A stretch of 64,000 nucleotides of DNA, taken from NCBI RefSeq assembly GCF_003762835.1, contig NZ_RJWA01000004.1, positions 372,001-436,000 of the forward strand, read 5' to 3'. The position numbers and the translations under genes are program-made. The stretch is from Micromonospora sp. HM5-17. GTDB lineage: Bacteria; Actinomycetota; Actinomycetes; Mycobacteriales; Micromonosporaceae. Under the pieces are notes generated by a model that was given only the letters and a program-made list of their open reading frames with translations, was not told the DNA's origin and ran no database searches. Shown in pieces: positions 7,240 to 17,500 of this stretch; within the stretch, counting starts at the first letter, position 1; each line of letters opens with the position of its first letter.

Positions 7240-9243
7240 TTACGCGAGCGACAGGTCGTCGCCCCACGACGCCCGGACCAGGGCCCGCTCGGTCGCCGCC
7301 AGGTGGGTCGCGGTCGCCACCCAGGCCCAGGCGTACCGGTCGGGCGCCGGATCGGTGAGCCGGCCGAAGGCGTCCCGACCCCGCCGCCCCGACTCGGCGA
7401 CGAGCGCGGCACCGAGGTCGGCGGCCGTCCGGAAACCGGCCTGGCGGAGCGGGACGCCCAACCCGGAGTCGCCGCCCTGGACCGAGTCGGCGATGGCGCG
7501 CCGCCCGCCGGCGACGGCCAGCTCGACGAGCCGGCGGACGCGCCAGAGCGGCGCGGTGGCGACCGGGTCGGGTCCGGGCTCGCCGGCCGGCGGCTCGGCC
7601 CCGTCGGGCGGCGGGAGATGAGCGCCCTGGAGCAGGTCGTACCCGAGGTCCGCGTGCCCCTGCCAGTCGTCCGGGAGGCGCAGCGTCCGCTCGGCTCCTG
7701 GAACCGGACCGACCGCGAGCGGGTACAGGGTGGTCGCCCGCTCGGGATCGAGCCGGGCCACCACCCGGATCCGCAGCCCCGGCCGGGTCGCCAGGCGGCG
7801 CAGGTTGGTCAGGTGCGCCAGGCTGGGGTGGACGTTGGCCGGCGCCAGCCGGATCAGCGGCCCCGTGGTCGTCGCCAGCTCGCGGGCGAGCAGGTGGGTG
7901 CCGGCGGCGCCGACGACCACGAGATCGGCGCCGACGAGCGCAGCCGGGGCGGTGCTCGGGTCCGCCTGCCCGGGGTCGTCCGCCGCCAGCTGGGCGCGCA
8001 CCGCCTCGGCGAGAGGCCGGGCGAAGAGCCGGGCCAGGGGTTCTGCCGACCAGTCGGGGCTGCTGAACGGGTTGGCCCGGACGCCTCGACCGGAGCCGAG
8101 CCGGCCGTCGGGCGAGACGGTCGTACCGGTGATGACCAGGCCGGCACGGGCCAGCCGGGCATGGGTGAGCCCGGCGGCACCCAGGTCGACGAGCTCCGCG
8201 GCGACCGCGGTCGCCCGCGCCGGCGCGCCCGGCTGGACGTCGGCGACAGAGAACCAGCTGTCCTCGTCGCCCAGGAGGTGGGTCACCACGCCGGCATAGC
8301 CGGTGGCGCTGATCACCGGCTCGCGGCAGACCCCGTACACCCGCAGGTTGCCGCCAGCCCGGTAGCTGCGTCGGGCGACCCCGACCAGCGCCGGGTCGGC
8401 GTCCCCGGCGGCGATCCGGCCAGCGGTGAGCAGCAGTTCGCGCAGCGCGTGGACCAGGTCGGCCAGCCGGTGGTTGTCGTCCCGGGCCCGGGCGGCCCTC
8501 AGGCCGCGGACCACCCGCAGGGCGGCGTTCTCCGCGCGGGGCAGCCCGGCGAGTCGGGCGCTGTGCGTGGCCCGGAGCAGCTCCGCCTGGAGTACGGCGC
8601 CGGCGCCCGGCACCCCGGCGGCCAGCACCGCCGCCGCGGCGTTCCACAGTCCCTCGGCGGCGGCGCGCTGGGCGGCGGAGGGCCCGCGGCTCCGGTGGGC
8701 CCGGCCCGGCTGCCCGCCCCGGGGGGCGGCGCCGGTGGAGTCCGGGACGGCGGAAGCAGCCGATGGTGGCCCGTCACCGGCGTCGCCGGGATCGGTCGCG
8801 GCGTCGTCGGAGGTGGGCGGCGCCGGGAGCAGGTCCGGGTCCGCCACCGGGCAACTGCTCAGGACGGCGACCCGGTGCAGGCAGCGGGGGGCCAGCAGAC
8901 ATCCACACCGCACCTGGTCAGCGTCGGTGAGGACACCGGAGGGTCCGGTGACCAGGGTGACCGGCGCCTCGGGGCCACAGTCGACCCGGACCCCGCCGGC
9001 GATCGCGGCTCGCGGCGCGGTGCGGAGCCGCTCGATCGCCGCGTCGAGCCGCTGGCGCAGCCGGGGAGCCAGCTCCGCCGTGGCGACGGCGAGCAGCCTC
9101 GGCGCCACCGGCGGCAGCGCGACCGGCCGCGTGGTCACTGGCTGTGTGGTCACCGGCCGTGGCGTGGCTCCGGCGCTCTCCGGCCGGGCGTCGTCCCCGT
9201 GCTGAGCAGGGCGGGCCTCGGCCGACACCGATTGCCTCGTCAT
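7240..9243 (-). CDS. SWIM zinc-finger protein, last gene of the MoxR/VWA operon
   Basis: A 667-residue cytoplasmic protein. A SWIM zinc finger (CxCx5CxH) is formed by Cys113, Cys115, Cys121 and His123 in VRCGCLLAPRCLHR. The rest is alpha/beta with many Ala and Leu and no motif I recognise; an Ala/Pro linker lies at about 135-185. It occupies the place of YehQ in the E. coli yehLMPQ locus. Its ATG overlaps the stop of the VWA gene (ATGA), so translation is coupled. SWIM domains usually bind nucleic acid or protein; what this one binds is unknown. Confidence 0.82.
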   Translation of the reverse strand: MTRQSVSAEARPAQHGDDARPESAGATPRPVTTQPVTTRPVALPPVAPRLLAVATAELAPRLRQRLDAAIERLRTAPRAAIAGGVRVDCGPEAPVTLVTGPSGVLTDADQVRCGCLLAPRCLHRVAVLSSCPVADPDLLPAPPTSDDAATDPGDAGDGPPSAASAVPDSTGAAPRGGQPGRAHRSRGPSAAQRAAAEGLWNAAAAVLAAGVPGAGAVLQAELLRATHSARLAGLPRAENAALRVVRGLRAARARDDNHRLADLVHALRELLLTAGRIAAGDADPALVGVARRSYRAGGNLRVYGVCREPVISATGYAGVVTHLLGDEDSWFSVADVQPGAPARATAVAAELVDLGAAGLTHARLARAGLVITGTTVSPDGRLGSGRGVRANPFSSPDWSAEPLARLFARPLAEAVRAQLAADDPGQADPSTAPAALVGADLVVVGAAGTHLLARELATTTGPLIRLAPANVHPSLAHLTNLRRLATRPGLRIRVVARLDPERATTLYPLAVGPVPGAERTLRLPDDWQGHADLGYDLLQGAHLPPPDGAEPPAGEPGPDPVATAPLWRVRRLVELAVAGGRRAIADSVQGGDSGLGVPLRQAGFRTAADLGAALVAESGRRGRDAFGRLTDPAPDRYAWAWVATATHLAATERALVRASWGDDLSLA

Positions 9244-12200
9244 CGTGATCCTCCGCGGAGCCGGTCGCCCACCCAGCGGGCGAGTTCGAGCGGACTGAGT
9301 GCGGCGACCGGCATGCCGGCCGCGACGAGCTGTTGGGCGATCGGTACCGAGTAGCGCGGCACGCCCTTGTCGTCCAGGGCGGCACAGCCGAGCAGGTGTA
9401 CGCCGGAGGTGGCCAACGCCCGGACCTCGCCGAGCAGTCCGGCCAGCGGGTACCCTTCCTCGAAGTCGCTGACGACCACGACGAGCGTCCGACTCGGCAC
9501 CGTCACCAGCGAGCGGGCGTGGGCCAACCCGGCGGCGATGTGTGTCCCGCCTCCGACCCGTACCTCGAGCAGCAGGGAGAGCGGATCGCTGACCCGCTCG
9601 GTCAGGTCGATCACCTCGGTCGAGAAGGCGAGGAAGTGGGTCGACAGCGTCGGGACCCCGCCGAGTACGGCGGCGGTCAGCGCCGACCAGACCACCGACG
9701 CCTCCATCGACCCGGAGACGTCGACCACGAGCACCAGGCGCCAGTCCGCCTCGCGTCGGACGAGGGTGTGGAAGACCGGTCGTTCCGGGATCACCACCAA
9801 CCGGCCGTCGTCGAGCCGTCGGGTGTGCGCCAGGTTGGCCCGCAGGGTGCGGTCGAGGTTGAGCCGACCGCCGGGGCGGCGGGTCGGCCGGGGCGTGCTC
9901 AACCCGGTCAGGGCGGGCTGGAGCCGGGTGGCGAGCTGCCGGGTGAGTTCGTCGACGAGGCGCCGGACGAGGGGCCGCAACCGGGCGAGCTGCGCTTCGG
10001 GCAGGCCGCCGGCAAGCGAGAGCACCGAGGCCAGCAGCGCCACCGAGGGGCGTACGGCGGCGGGGTCGAGCTTGGCGAGCACATCGGCGCGTCCGGTCTC
10101 GGCAGCCTGGGCCAGGACCTCCTCCCGGACACCCGGACCGAAGAGTGCCGTCAGCTCGTCCGCCCACTCCCGGGCGGTCGGGAAGGAGGACTCCTGGCCA
10201 CCGCCGGAGCCGCCCCGCCCGATCTCGGCGGCACCCTCGCCGCGTCCCGTGCCGTACAGCTCGTCCAGTGCGTGCGCGTGCCGCCGCGCCTCGGCGGGAA
10301 GTCGCTCGGGCTGTCGGCCGAGCAGCAGCCGCCACCGGTCGGCCGGGCTGAACCGTCGTCCGGCGGATGCGGAGACGGCGTGGCGGAGGCCGACGGCGGC
10401 GGTGGGGGCGGGGAGCGCCGCCACGGCGGTACGCGCTTCCGGGGTGACGCCGCCCGTCCCGGATCGGAGGTCGGGCGTGTCGGCCGTCCCGGAACGGAGG
10501 GCCGCCGCGCCGCCCGGCCCGGATTGGAGGGTGGCCGCGTCGGCTGTACCGGAACGGCGGTCGGGCGCGGTGGATCCGGGCTGACCGGCCGGGATCCCCG
10601 GCAGCGGCATCGGAAGGCGCAGCGCGGAGAGCGCCGCCCCGCCCGCCGCGTCGGCCGCCGCCCAGCGGGCCAGCAGATCCGGTGGCGCCGAGAGAGCCAG
10701 GTCGAGCCGGTCCCCCAGCCGATCGGTGACCGTCTGCAGCAGTCGGTCCCGGGCGGCGGGGGAGAGGATGTCGAAACCGCCCCGCAACGCCGGCAGCCGG
10801 TCGAGGAAGTCCTGGTCGGTCAGGTGTTCGATCCGGTCCAGCAGGGGGCCGAGCGCGGCCGGGGTCGACTGCAGCAACGGGCCGGCGGCGCTGAGCAGCC
10901 CGCGTAGCAGGCGGTGCAGCCGGCGCCGCCCGTCCGCGTGGGTGCCGGCGTCGACCCAGCCCGCGGCGCGGGCACCGAGAACGTCGGGGGGGTCCAGGTC
11001 GAGCAGGACCCGGGCGGCGAGCGCGGCGCCCTGGATGAGCGGGGAGCCGGTACGGCAGAGTCGATCGAGGGCCTCGTCGAGCAGCAGGCCGGTGCGGTGC
11101 TCGCCGGCGCGGACGGCGAGCGCGACCAGTGCGGCGGCATCCGCCACGTCGTCGCTGCCGGCGAGCCCGGGCAGCCCGCGGAGCGCGGCGTCCAGCAGGA
11201 CGACGGCGAGACTGCCTGCCCGCTCCCGGCTGGCGGCCGTGGTGCCGGGCAGATGCTGTCGGCGCATCGTCTCCAGCAGGTCGAGGGCGGCGACCAACTC
11301 GGCGAGGGTGCCGGCCGCCGGCAGGACCGTGGCGGCCAGGTCGAGCCGCTCGGCCACCAGATCGGGCAGGTCGCACCGGGCCGCGTCGGTCAGGCCGGCG
11401 AGGAGCTGGGCACAGGTCGGTCCCCCGTCGGCGGCCTCCCGCCGGAACCGGTCCCGCAGGGTGCCGGCGGCGGCGAGGGCGGCCGTCACCCCGCGTACGC
11501 CGGCCAGGTCCAGCATGGCCGCGACGGCCGGCTTCCAGGAAACCTGCCACCGGGTGCTGAGCGCCGTGCCGTCACCGACGCCGGAGACCTCGATCGGCTG
11601 GCCGTAGTCGATGCCGCAGATCAGGAGCCGGCGCAGCAGGATCTCCCGGCGTCCGTCGAGTTCCGAGCGGAGCGGATCGAGGCGGAGTTCCCGGGGAGCG
11701 GGATCGTCCGGGTTGGGCAGCCGCAGCGCGGCGAGTTCGGCCTCCACCGCTGGCCCCAGCCCGGAGCGGGGCGTTCCCGGGGCGACCCGGCCCCGGTCGG
11801 CGCCGACCATGACACTCTCCAGGGCCCGGGCCAGCGCGCGACCGCGACCGAGCGGCTCCCCCTGGCCGAGCACCGTGGTCACCGCCTCCAGCAGCTCACC
11901 CCGGCCCGGCGCGGGCAGCGCGCGGAGCCGGGCCAGGTCCTCGGCCACCCGCAGGGTCTCGCCGGCCTCGCCCGTCCCGGCGGTGTGTCCGGCCGCCCGC
12001 AGCGCCCGGCACAGCTCGGTGATGGTCCGGGCGGCGGCCTCGTGGATCCGCTCCGGGTCGCCACCGGCAAGGAAGACGGCCTGCTGCCAGCGGGGGTCGC
12101 GGATGCCCGCCGCGTAGCCGGAGCGGGAGTCGAGCAGGTCGAACGTGTATGGCACCAGCGAGGTCGCGACCCCTCCGCTCGCCGCGACGACGTGCCGGGC

Positions 12201-13073
12201 GTCCGCGGTGTCGACGGCGCGCTCCACGACACCGGACGGGTCGCCCGGAGCGTCGACCGGCTCCGGGGCGGCGGCGTCGGCGGGCTCGGTGAGGGCATCG
12301 GAGAGGTCGGTGAGGGCGGCGGCGTGGAAGGCGCCCACCACGGCGGCGACCCGCCGACCCGCCGCGACTCCCCGCGCGACGATCCGCCGCATGTGCGCCT
12401 CGCGGGCCAGATCCCGGGCCGGTACGCCGGCCCCGGCCACGGCATCCTGGCGCATCGCCCAGCCGACCGCGAGGGCCGCGCGGCGTACCGCCTCGGGCGG
12501 ACAACCCGGAGCGCGTACCTCCACCGCCCGGTCCCACAGGTCGTCGCCGTCCCGGCCGGTTCCGCCAGCGGCGAGGACGGCGGCGAAGCCCGGACGGGGC
12601 ACCGGCGTGTCCGGGGTGCCGTCGGTCCCGCCCCGGGCGGTCGCCGGCTCGCCGGGCGGAGTGGAGTCGTCGGCCGGCCCCGGCGCGGCCGGGACCGGGT
12701 CGGCCCCGGACCAGCCCGGGTCGGCCAGCGGCAGGTCGCAGCAGACCACCTCGACCCCGTGGTCCCGGGCCCACCGGATCGCGGCCAGTTCCGGGGAGAA
12801 GTCGGCGAACGGGTAGAAGCCCAGCCGCCCGTCGTCGTGCGTCCCGGCCAGCGCCACCGGCGCGCGGGTGGCCGGATCGGCCAGGTACGGCAGCCACCGC
12901 TGGAAGTCGGTCGGCAGCTCGACGCAGACCAGGTTGGGCGCGGCGGCGTCCAGCAGCGCCGGAACGACAGCGGCCACCGCCGGACTGTGGTGGCGTACCC
13001 CGATCAGGTATGGCTCGACCGAATCGGCGAGGCGGTCGAGCACCGCCCGCGGATCGGTCGACACGGCGGTCAT
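9240..13073 (-). CDS. DUF5682-VWA fusion protein
   Basis: A 1277-residue protein in two parts. The N-terminal part (about 1-820) starts with YLIGVRHHSPA and VCVELPTDF, a pattern I associate with DUF5682 (YehM-like). Then comes a low-complexity linker (about 833-875) built of imperfect RSGTAD-like repeats. The C-terminal part ends in a von Willebrand factor A domain (about 1110-1277) with an intact MIDAS, DVSGSM, the threonine region GGGTHIAAGL and VVSDFEE. In E. coli the two parts are separate genes, yehM and yehP. MoxR ATPases typically act with VWA partners, and the moxR gene ends one base into this start (TGATG). Function is unknown. Confidence 0.82.
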   Translation of the reverse strand: MTAVSTDPRAVLDRLADSVEPYLIGVRHHSPAVAAVVPALLDAAAPNLVCVELPTDFQRWLPYLADPATRAPVALAGTHDDGRLGFYPFADFSPELAAIRWARDHGVEVVCCDLPLADPGWSGADPVPAAPGPADDSTPPGEPATARGGTDGTPDTPVPRPGFAAVLAAGGTGRDGDDLWDRAVEVRAPGCPPEAVRRAALAVGWAMRQDAVAGAGVPARDLAREAHMRRIVARGVAAGRRVAAVVGAFHAAALTDLSDALTEPADAAAPEPVDAPGDPSGVVERAVDTADARHVVAASGGVATSLVPYTFDLLDSRSGYAAGIRDPRWQQAVFLAGGDPERIHEAAARTITELCRALRAAGHTAGTGEAGETLRVAEDLARLRALPAPGRGELLEAVTTVLGQGEPLGRGRALARALESVMVGADRGRVAPGTPRSGLGPAVEAELAALRLPNPDDPAPRELRLDPLRSELDGRREILLRRLLICGIDYGQPIEVSGVGDGTALSTRWQVSWKPAVAAMLDLAGVRGVTAALAAAGTLRDRFRREAADGGPTCAQLLAGLTDAARCDLPDLVAERLDLAATVLPAAGTLAELVAALDLLETMRRQHLPGTTAASRERAGSLAVVLLDAALRGLPGLAGSDDVADAAALVALAVRAGEHRTGLLLDEALDRLCRTGSPLIQGAALAARVLLDLDPPDVLGARAAGWVDAGTHADGRRRLHRLLRGLLSAAGPLLQSTPAALGPLLDRIEHLTDQDFLDRLPALRGGFDILSPAARDRLLQTVTDRLGDRLDLALSAPPDLLARWAAADAAGGAALSALRLPMPLPGIPAGQPGSTAPDRRSGTADAATLQSGPGGAAALRSGTADTPDLRSGTGGVTPEARTAVAALPAPTAAVGLRHAVSASAGRRFSPADRWRLLLGRQPERLPAEARRHAHALDELYGTGRGEGAAEIGRGGSGGGQESSFPTAREWADELTALFGPGVREEVLAQAAETGRADVLAKLDPAAVRPSVALLASVLSLAGGLPEAQLARLRPLVRRLVDELTRQLATRLQPALTGLSTPRPTRRPGGRLNLDRTLRANLAHTRRLDDGRLVVIPERPVFHTLVRREADWRLVLVVDVSGSMEASVVWSALTAAVLGGVPTLSTHFLAFSTEVIDLTERVSDPLSLLLEVRVGGGTHIAAGLAHARSLVTVPSRTLVVVVSDFEEGYPLAGLLGEVRALATSGVHLLGCAALDDKGVPRYSVPIAQQLVAAGMPVAALSPLELARWVGDRLRGGSR

Positions 13074-14281
13074 CACCGGAGCGTCTCCCGCAGGTCCCAG
13101 AGCCGCCGCCACAGCGGTGACCCGTCCTCGGCGCGGCGCCGTACCGGCCCGTCCCAGTAGCCGATCAGCCGGCCGTGGTCGGCCTCGTCGTCCTTGCGGA
13201 CCACGCCGAGCAGGTGCCCGGGGAGCAGGTCGAGCGCGTCCGCCGGGGACAGGTACGCCGTGGCCAGCCCGAGCGACGTCGCGACCTGCACCGCCTCGGC
13301 GGTGGACATCACCGTCCCCGGCCGTTCCACGTCCCAGCCCTCGGCACAGCGGCCGCTCCGCAGGTCCCGGAAGACCGTGACCAGGGCATCCAGCACGGCG
13401 TCGTCCACCGTGTACGCCGCGCCGGCCCGCTCGACCGCGGCGGTAGCCTGTCGGCGGACCAGCGCCATCTCGGTCGCGGCGTCGGCGATCGGGTGGATCG
13501 TCTCGAAGTTGAACCGGCGCTTGAGCGCGGCCGACATCTCCGACACGCCCCGGTCGCGCAGGTTGGCGGTGGCGATCACGGTGAAGCCGGGCGCCGCCGG
13601 GATCACCCCACCGGGGGTGTCGGCGAGCTCGGGCACGGTGATCCGCCGGTCGGAGAGGATCGACACCAGCGCGTCCTGCACCTCCGGTAGGCAGCGGGTG
13701 ATCTCCTCGACCCGGGCCACCCGGCCGGTACGCATCGCGGTCAGCACCGGGGACTCGACCAGCGCCTGCCGGGTCGGCCCCTGAGCGAGCAGCATGGCGT
13801 AGTTCCAGCCGTACCGGAAGGCGTCCTCGGTGGTGCCGGCGGTGCCCTGCACGGTCAGCGCGCTGGTGCCGCAGACCGCGGCGGCCAGCAGCTCCGAGAG
13901 CATCGACTTCGCCGTGCCGGGCTCGCCGACCAGCAGCAGGCCCCGCTCGCCGGCCAGGGTGACCACACAGCGCTCGACGAGGGCGCGTTCGCCGACGAAC
14001 TTTGCGGAGATGACCAGGCTGGCCGGCAGTTTGGTGCCGTCGGGGGCGGTACGCCGCCCCGCCGGCAGGCGGAGCTCCTCCCCGTCGCTGCCCCGGACGA
14101 AGGTGACCACGGCCCGCGGGGTCAGCGCCCAACCCGGCGGCCGGGGTCCGTCGTCGTACGCCGCAAGGAAGGCCAGCTCGGTGGCGTACCGCCGTTCGGC
14201 GGGAAGGATCTGCCAGGCGGAGTCGCCCGTCGCCGGGTTGGCGGGGGTCAAATCGGTGCTGGTCTCGTGTGTCGTGCTCAC
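13073..14281 (-). CDS. MoxR-family AAA+ ATPase (YehL-like)
   Basis: The 402-residue ATPase has an N-terminal extension of about 100 residues before the AAA+ core. The core contains Walker A GEPGTAKS (119-126), a Walker B region RVEEITRCLPEVQDAL with acidic residues, sensor 1 in VIATANLRDRG, and the arginine-finger segment LKRRFNF. MoxR ATPases act as chaperone-like remodellers with VWA proteins. The extension, the SWIM and DUF4132 partners and the gene order point to the YehL subfamily. The ATG directly follows an AT-poor, repeat-rich gap, so the gene may have its own promoter. Confidence 0.9.
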   Translation of the reverse strand: MSTTHETSTDLTPANPATGDSAWQILPAERRYATELAFLAAYDDGPRPPGWALTPRAVVTFVRGSDGEELRLPAGRRTAPDGTKLPASLVISAKFVGERALVERCVVTLAGERGLLLVGEPGTAKSMLSELLAAAVCGTSALTVQGTAGTTEDAFRYGWNYAMLLAQGPTRQALVESPVLTAMRTGRVARVEEITRCLPEVQDALVSILSDRRITVPELADTPGGVIPAAPGFTVIATANLRDRGVSEMSAALKRRFNFETIHPIADAATEMALVRRQATAAVERAGAAYTVDDAVLDALVTVFRDLRSGRCAEGWDVERPGTVMSTAEAVQVATSLGLATAYLSPADALDLLPGHLLGVVRKDDEADHGRLIGYWDGPVRRRAEDGSPLWRRLWDLRETLR

Positions 14282-14595
14282 CGGAGGTCCCTGATCTCTT
14301 CTCTGTCGTGGCTCTGCCGAGCCGGTACGGGTGTGGGGTGTCTGTCGAACCCCGGTCTGCGGGAGGCGGACCCGGCGGTGTCGGTCGCGGACCCGGCGGT
14401 GTCGGTCGGGTCTGCGTCAGGCCTGCGTCGGGCCTGCGTCGGGTCTGCCTGCCCGCCGCGCCGCTGTGGCGCCGCGACGTCGGGTCGCCGACCGGGGGGC
14501 GGCGCGGCCCGGAGGTCGGGCCGCCCACCAGGAGCGGGTGCGGCTGATACCGGTTCCGGCGGCGGTCCGGGACCGGCGCGGTGGGCGCGGACGGG
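14282..14595. other. Repeat-rich gap upstream of moxR
   Basis: About 310 bases between the 1626-residue gene and moxR, within an otherwise tightly packed operon. No credible ORF was seen. It contains a 21-bp tandem duplication and three CTGCGTC motifs 11 bases apart (14412, 14423, 14434). It could hold an internal promoter or a processing site; no clear -10 box was identified. Confidence 0.55.
14366..14407. repeat. 21-bp tandem duplication
   Basis: Two adjacent identical 21-base copies beginning GCGGACCCGGCGG, followed by the CTGCGTC series. It lies upstream of the moxR start on the minus strand. Confidence 0.85.
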
Positions 14596-17500
14596 TCAGC
14601 GGCGGCCCCGGGTCGGCGTCCGGAGTTCCTCGAGCCGAGGAACGTCGCCGTCGCGGATCCGTTGCCAGGCCCGCCGGTAGAGGTCCGGCACCGGCTCCAG
14701 CGGAAGGTCCGTGCTGAACGGCGGCACCGGCTGCCCCGGGATGGTGAACAGCGGGGTCTTCCACTGCTCCGAGGGGAGCCGCGGCGCCGGGTGCTCCTGC
14801 CAGGCACCGGGCAGGAAGAGCGAGCGTCCGGCCCGGCTCCGGGTGGCCGACACGACCAGCTCCGTGCTGGCGAGTTCGGCGCGGGCGGCCTTGAGCCGGG
14901 CCGGCTTCCACCCGGTCCAGCGGGCCACGTTGCGGTCCGTCGGGTCGGGCATGGCCAGCAGCATCAGGTACAGCGCGGCGGCGTCCGCGCCGAGCCCGTG
15001 CACGGCGGCGACCTCGGCGACCAGCTCCGGCACCGAGCGGCCCGGATCCTGCGGCCACCAGGTGCCGTCGCGGTCCCGCTCGCCGGCGACGGGGTCACCC
15101 GGATCGGCCAGCAGTGCGGCGAAGCCCGGATCGCGGGCCAGCCGCAGCGCCACCTCGACCGGGTACATCTGCTGGGACTCGTCGCGTAGCGCCGGCAGGA
15201 ACGGGTCGCTGCCGGTCTCGTCGAGCAGCGCCACCCGGATGCCCGGATCCGGCTGGTGGTCATGGGTGGCCAGCACGACGGCGCCGTACCGTTCCCAGCC
15301 GTCCCCAATCTCGGTCGGGGCGCCGGCGATCCGGCGGAAGGCGCTGAGCGAGACGTACCGGCCCAGGCCGAGCAGCAGCTCGGGGTTGGCGAGCCGGTCC
15401 CGCAGGGCGGCGAGGCCGGCGGGCAGCGCGGCCCGGACCGGGTCGCCCGCCGGGGTGTGGTGGGCCACCCAGGCGGCGGTGGCGATCACGCCGACCAGGG
15501 TCTCGGCGTCGAAGCCGCGGCCGCTGCCGTCCACCGGGGCGACCCGGTCGCCCCGCACGGTCCAGACGAGGTCGGTGCTCAGCTCCGGCGTGCCGTCCGG
15601 GTCGAGCAGTGCCGGCAGCGCCATGTCGGGTCCCCAGCCGACCCGCACCTCCTTGACCGCGTCCGCGAGGAGCTGTTCGGGGACGGCCGGACGCCGGCCC
15701 ACCGCCGCGTTCCACACCTTCGCTGCGGCGGCCACGTCCGGCCCATCGGTCCAGAGCCGGGCCGGTTCGGCGGGGAGCAGCGCCGCGAGGATGGCCCGGC
15801 GGACCTCGTCCTTGACCCGACCGAGCTGCCGGTGGGCGTACGCGACCTCAATCGACTTCACCCCGAGCAGCGTGCGGGTGTCGGCGGGGAGTGCGGTCCC
15901 GGTGTCGACGTGGGGCATGCCGGCCAGCACCAGCTTGGCCGTCGTCGGGGTGACCCCGGTGAGGTCCGAGAAGCGCTCGGCGGCCTCGGCACGCCACGGC
16001 AGCGGGCCGCGGGCGTCCCACTCGGCGAGGAAGGACGCGAGCCAGCCGGCGGGCCGCTCGGCGCCGAGCGGCTCCGAGGAGCGCGCGACGTACGGGGCTG
16101 GTATGGCGAAGGTGCCCGTGGGGTCGTGGTAGAGCGCGAAGAAGGTGGAGCCGGACGGCGTCGCCGGCTGGCAGTCGTAGACGGCGATGAAGGCGCCCCC
16201 GCCCAGCAGCAGGATGCCCCGCCGGTGGCCGAACCGGCGGGTGCCGTCCGGCAGCGTCAGGTGGCTGTCGTCGAGGTGCAGGGTGAACCACCGCCAGCGG
16301 GGCGGCTCACCCGCCGTGGCCAGGCCCAGCCCGTCCAGTCGCGCGAGCAGGACGCGGAGCGCCGCGCGGGCCGGCTCCGGTGTGGGCGCGGCAACCGCCC
16401 GGTAGGCGATCGCCGCGGGCTGGGCGAGCCGCTCCGGCGTGATCATCTCGGACCACGGCAGCTCCGGGCCGTCGAGGTGCAGGCGCGGACGCGGGTCCGG
16501 TGCCGGCGCGGCGACGGCCCGGCTGAGCAGCCGTAGCTGACGGAGCGTCGCCTGAGGATCGGATGCCGAGAGGCGCCGCATGCCCCCGAGCCCGTCCAGC
16601 GCGCTGAGCAAACCCGCGTCGGTCGGCCCGCTGATCGGCTCCTCCGGCGGCGTCGCGGCCGGCTCCCGACGGAGCCGTTCCGCCAGCCGGTCCAGCACGG
16701 CCTGCCGGTCCACGGCGAAGCGCAGCACGCCGACCACCCCGGCCACCAGCGCGTCGTGACCGAGCTGCGGGATCGCGGCGCGGACCAGGGCGGCCAGCTC
16801 CGCCGTCCGGTCGGCGTCGGTCTGGACCCCGTTGGCCGCCCTGGCCCGGTGCGTGGCCTGCTGCGCCAACGCGGCCTTGAGCAGGGCGGCGACGGTCTCC
16901 CGGTCGATTCGGCGGAGCGCGGCGGAACCCTCCGGGTCGCGGGCCCGTAGCTGGGTCCAGTACGGCCGGGGTGGCAGCGGCACCGCCACGGGGTCGTACT
17001 CCCGGCCGTCCGGCCCGAGCACCGCCGTGACGAGACCGTCCGGGCCGACCAGGCTGCCGTCGTCGAGCACCGCCCGGGGGCGGTCGTCGCCGGGCAGGGT
17101 CAGCGCGCCGACCGGGGTCCGGCCGTCGGCCACGGTGACGGTACGACCGGCCAGGTCCTCGCCACGCGCCGACCCGTCCGGCAGCCGTACCACCCGCCAG
17201 CCGAGCAGCCCGCCGACCGGTACGCCGAGCGGGGTGACCCGGTCCGTCGGGGCGGGCAACACCCAACTGGCGGGCTCGTCGAGGGTGCTGCCGGCCGGAG
17301 CGCCGGCCAGCGCCTTGGCGAGGAAGGCGGGCAGCCCCCGCCGGCCGTAATCCCCGCCGGTCGGGTCGTACTCGTACCACCCGAGGCCCTGGTCGCCCTG
17401 GCGGTACACCCAGTACGACCTCCCGTCGCTGATGATCCGCCGCTCCTTGGGCACCACCGTGTCCCCGACGTGCAGCACGCCGGCCCCCGTGGTACGGCCG

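Noticed and set aside
7240-11550. Single 1436-residue minus-strand ORF covering the SWIM gene
   Set aside because: Its first 769 residues are an Arg/Pro/Gly shadow of the VWA gene; the real SWIM protein starts at 9243 with an ATGA overlap.
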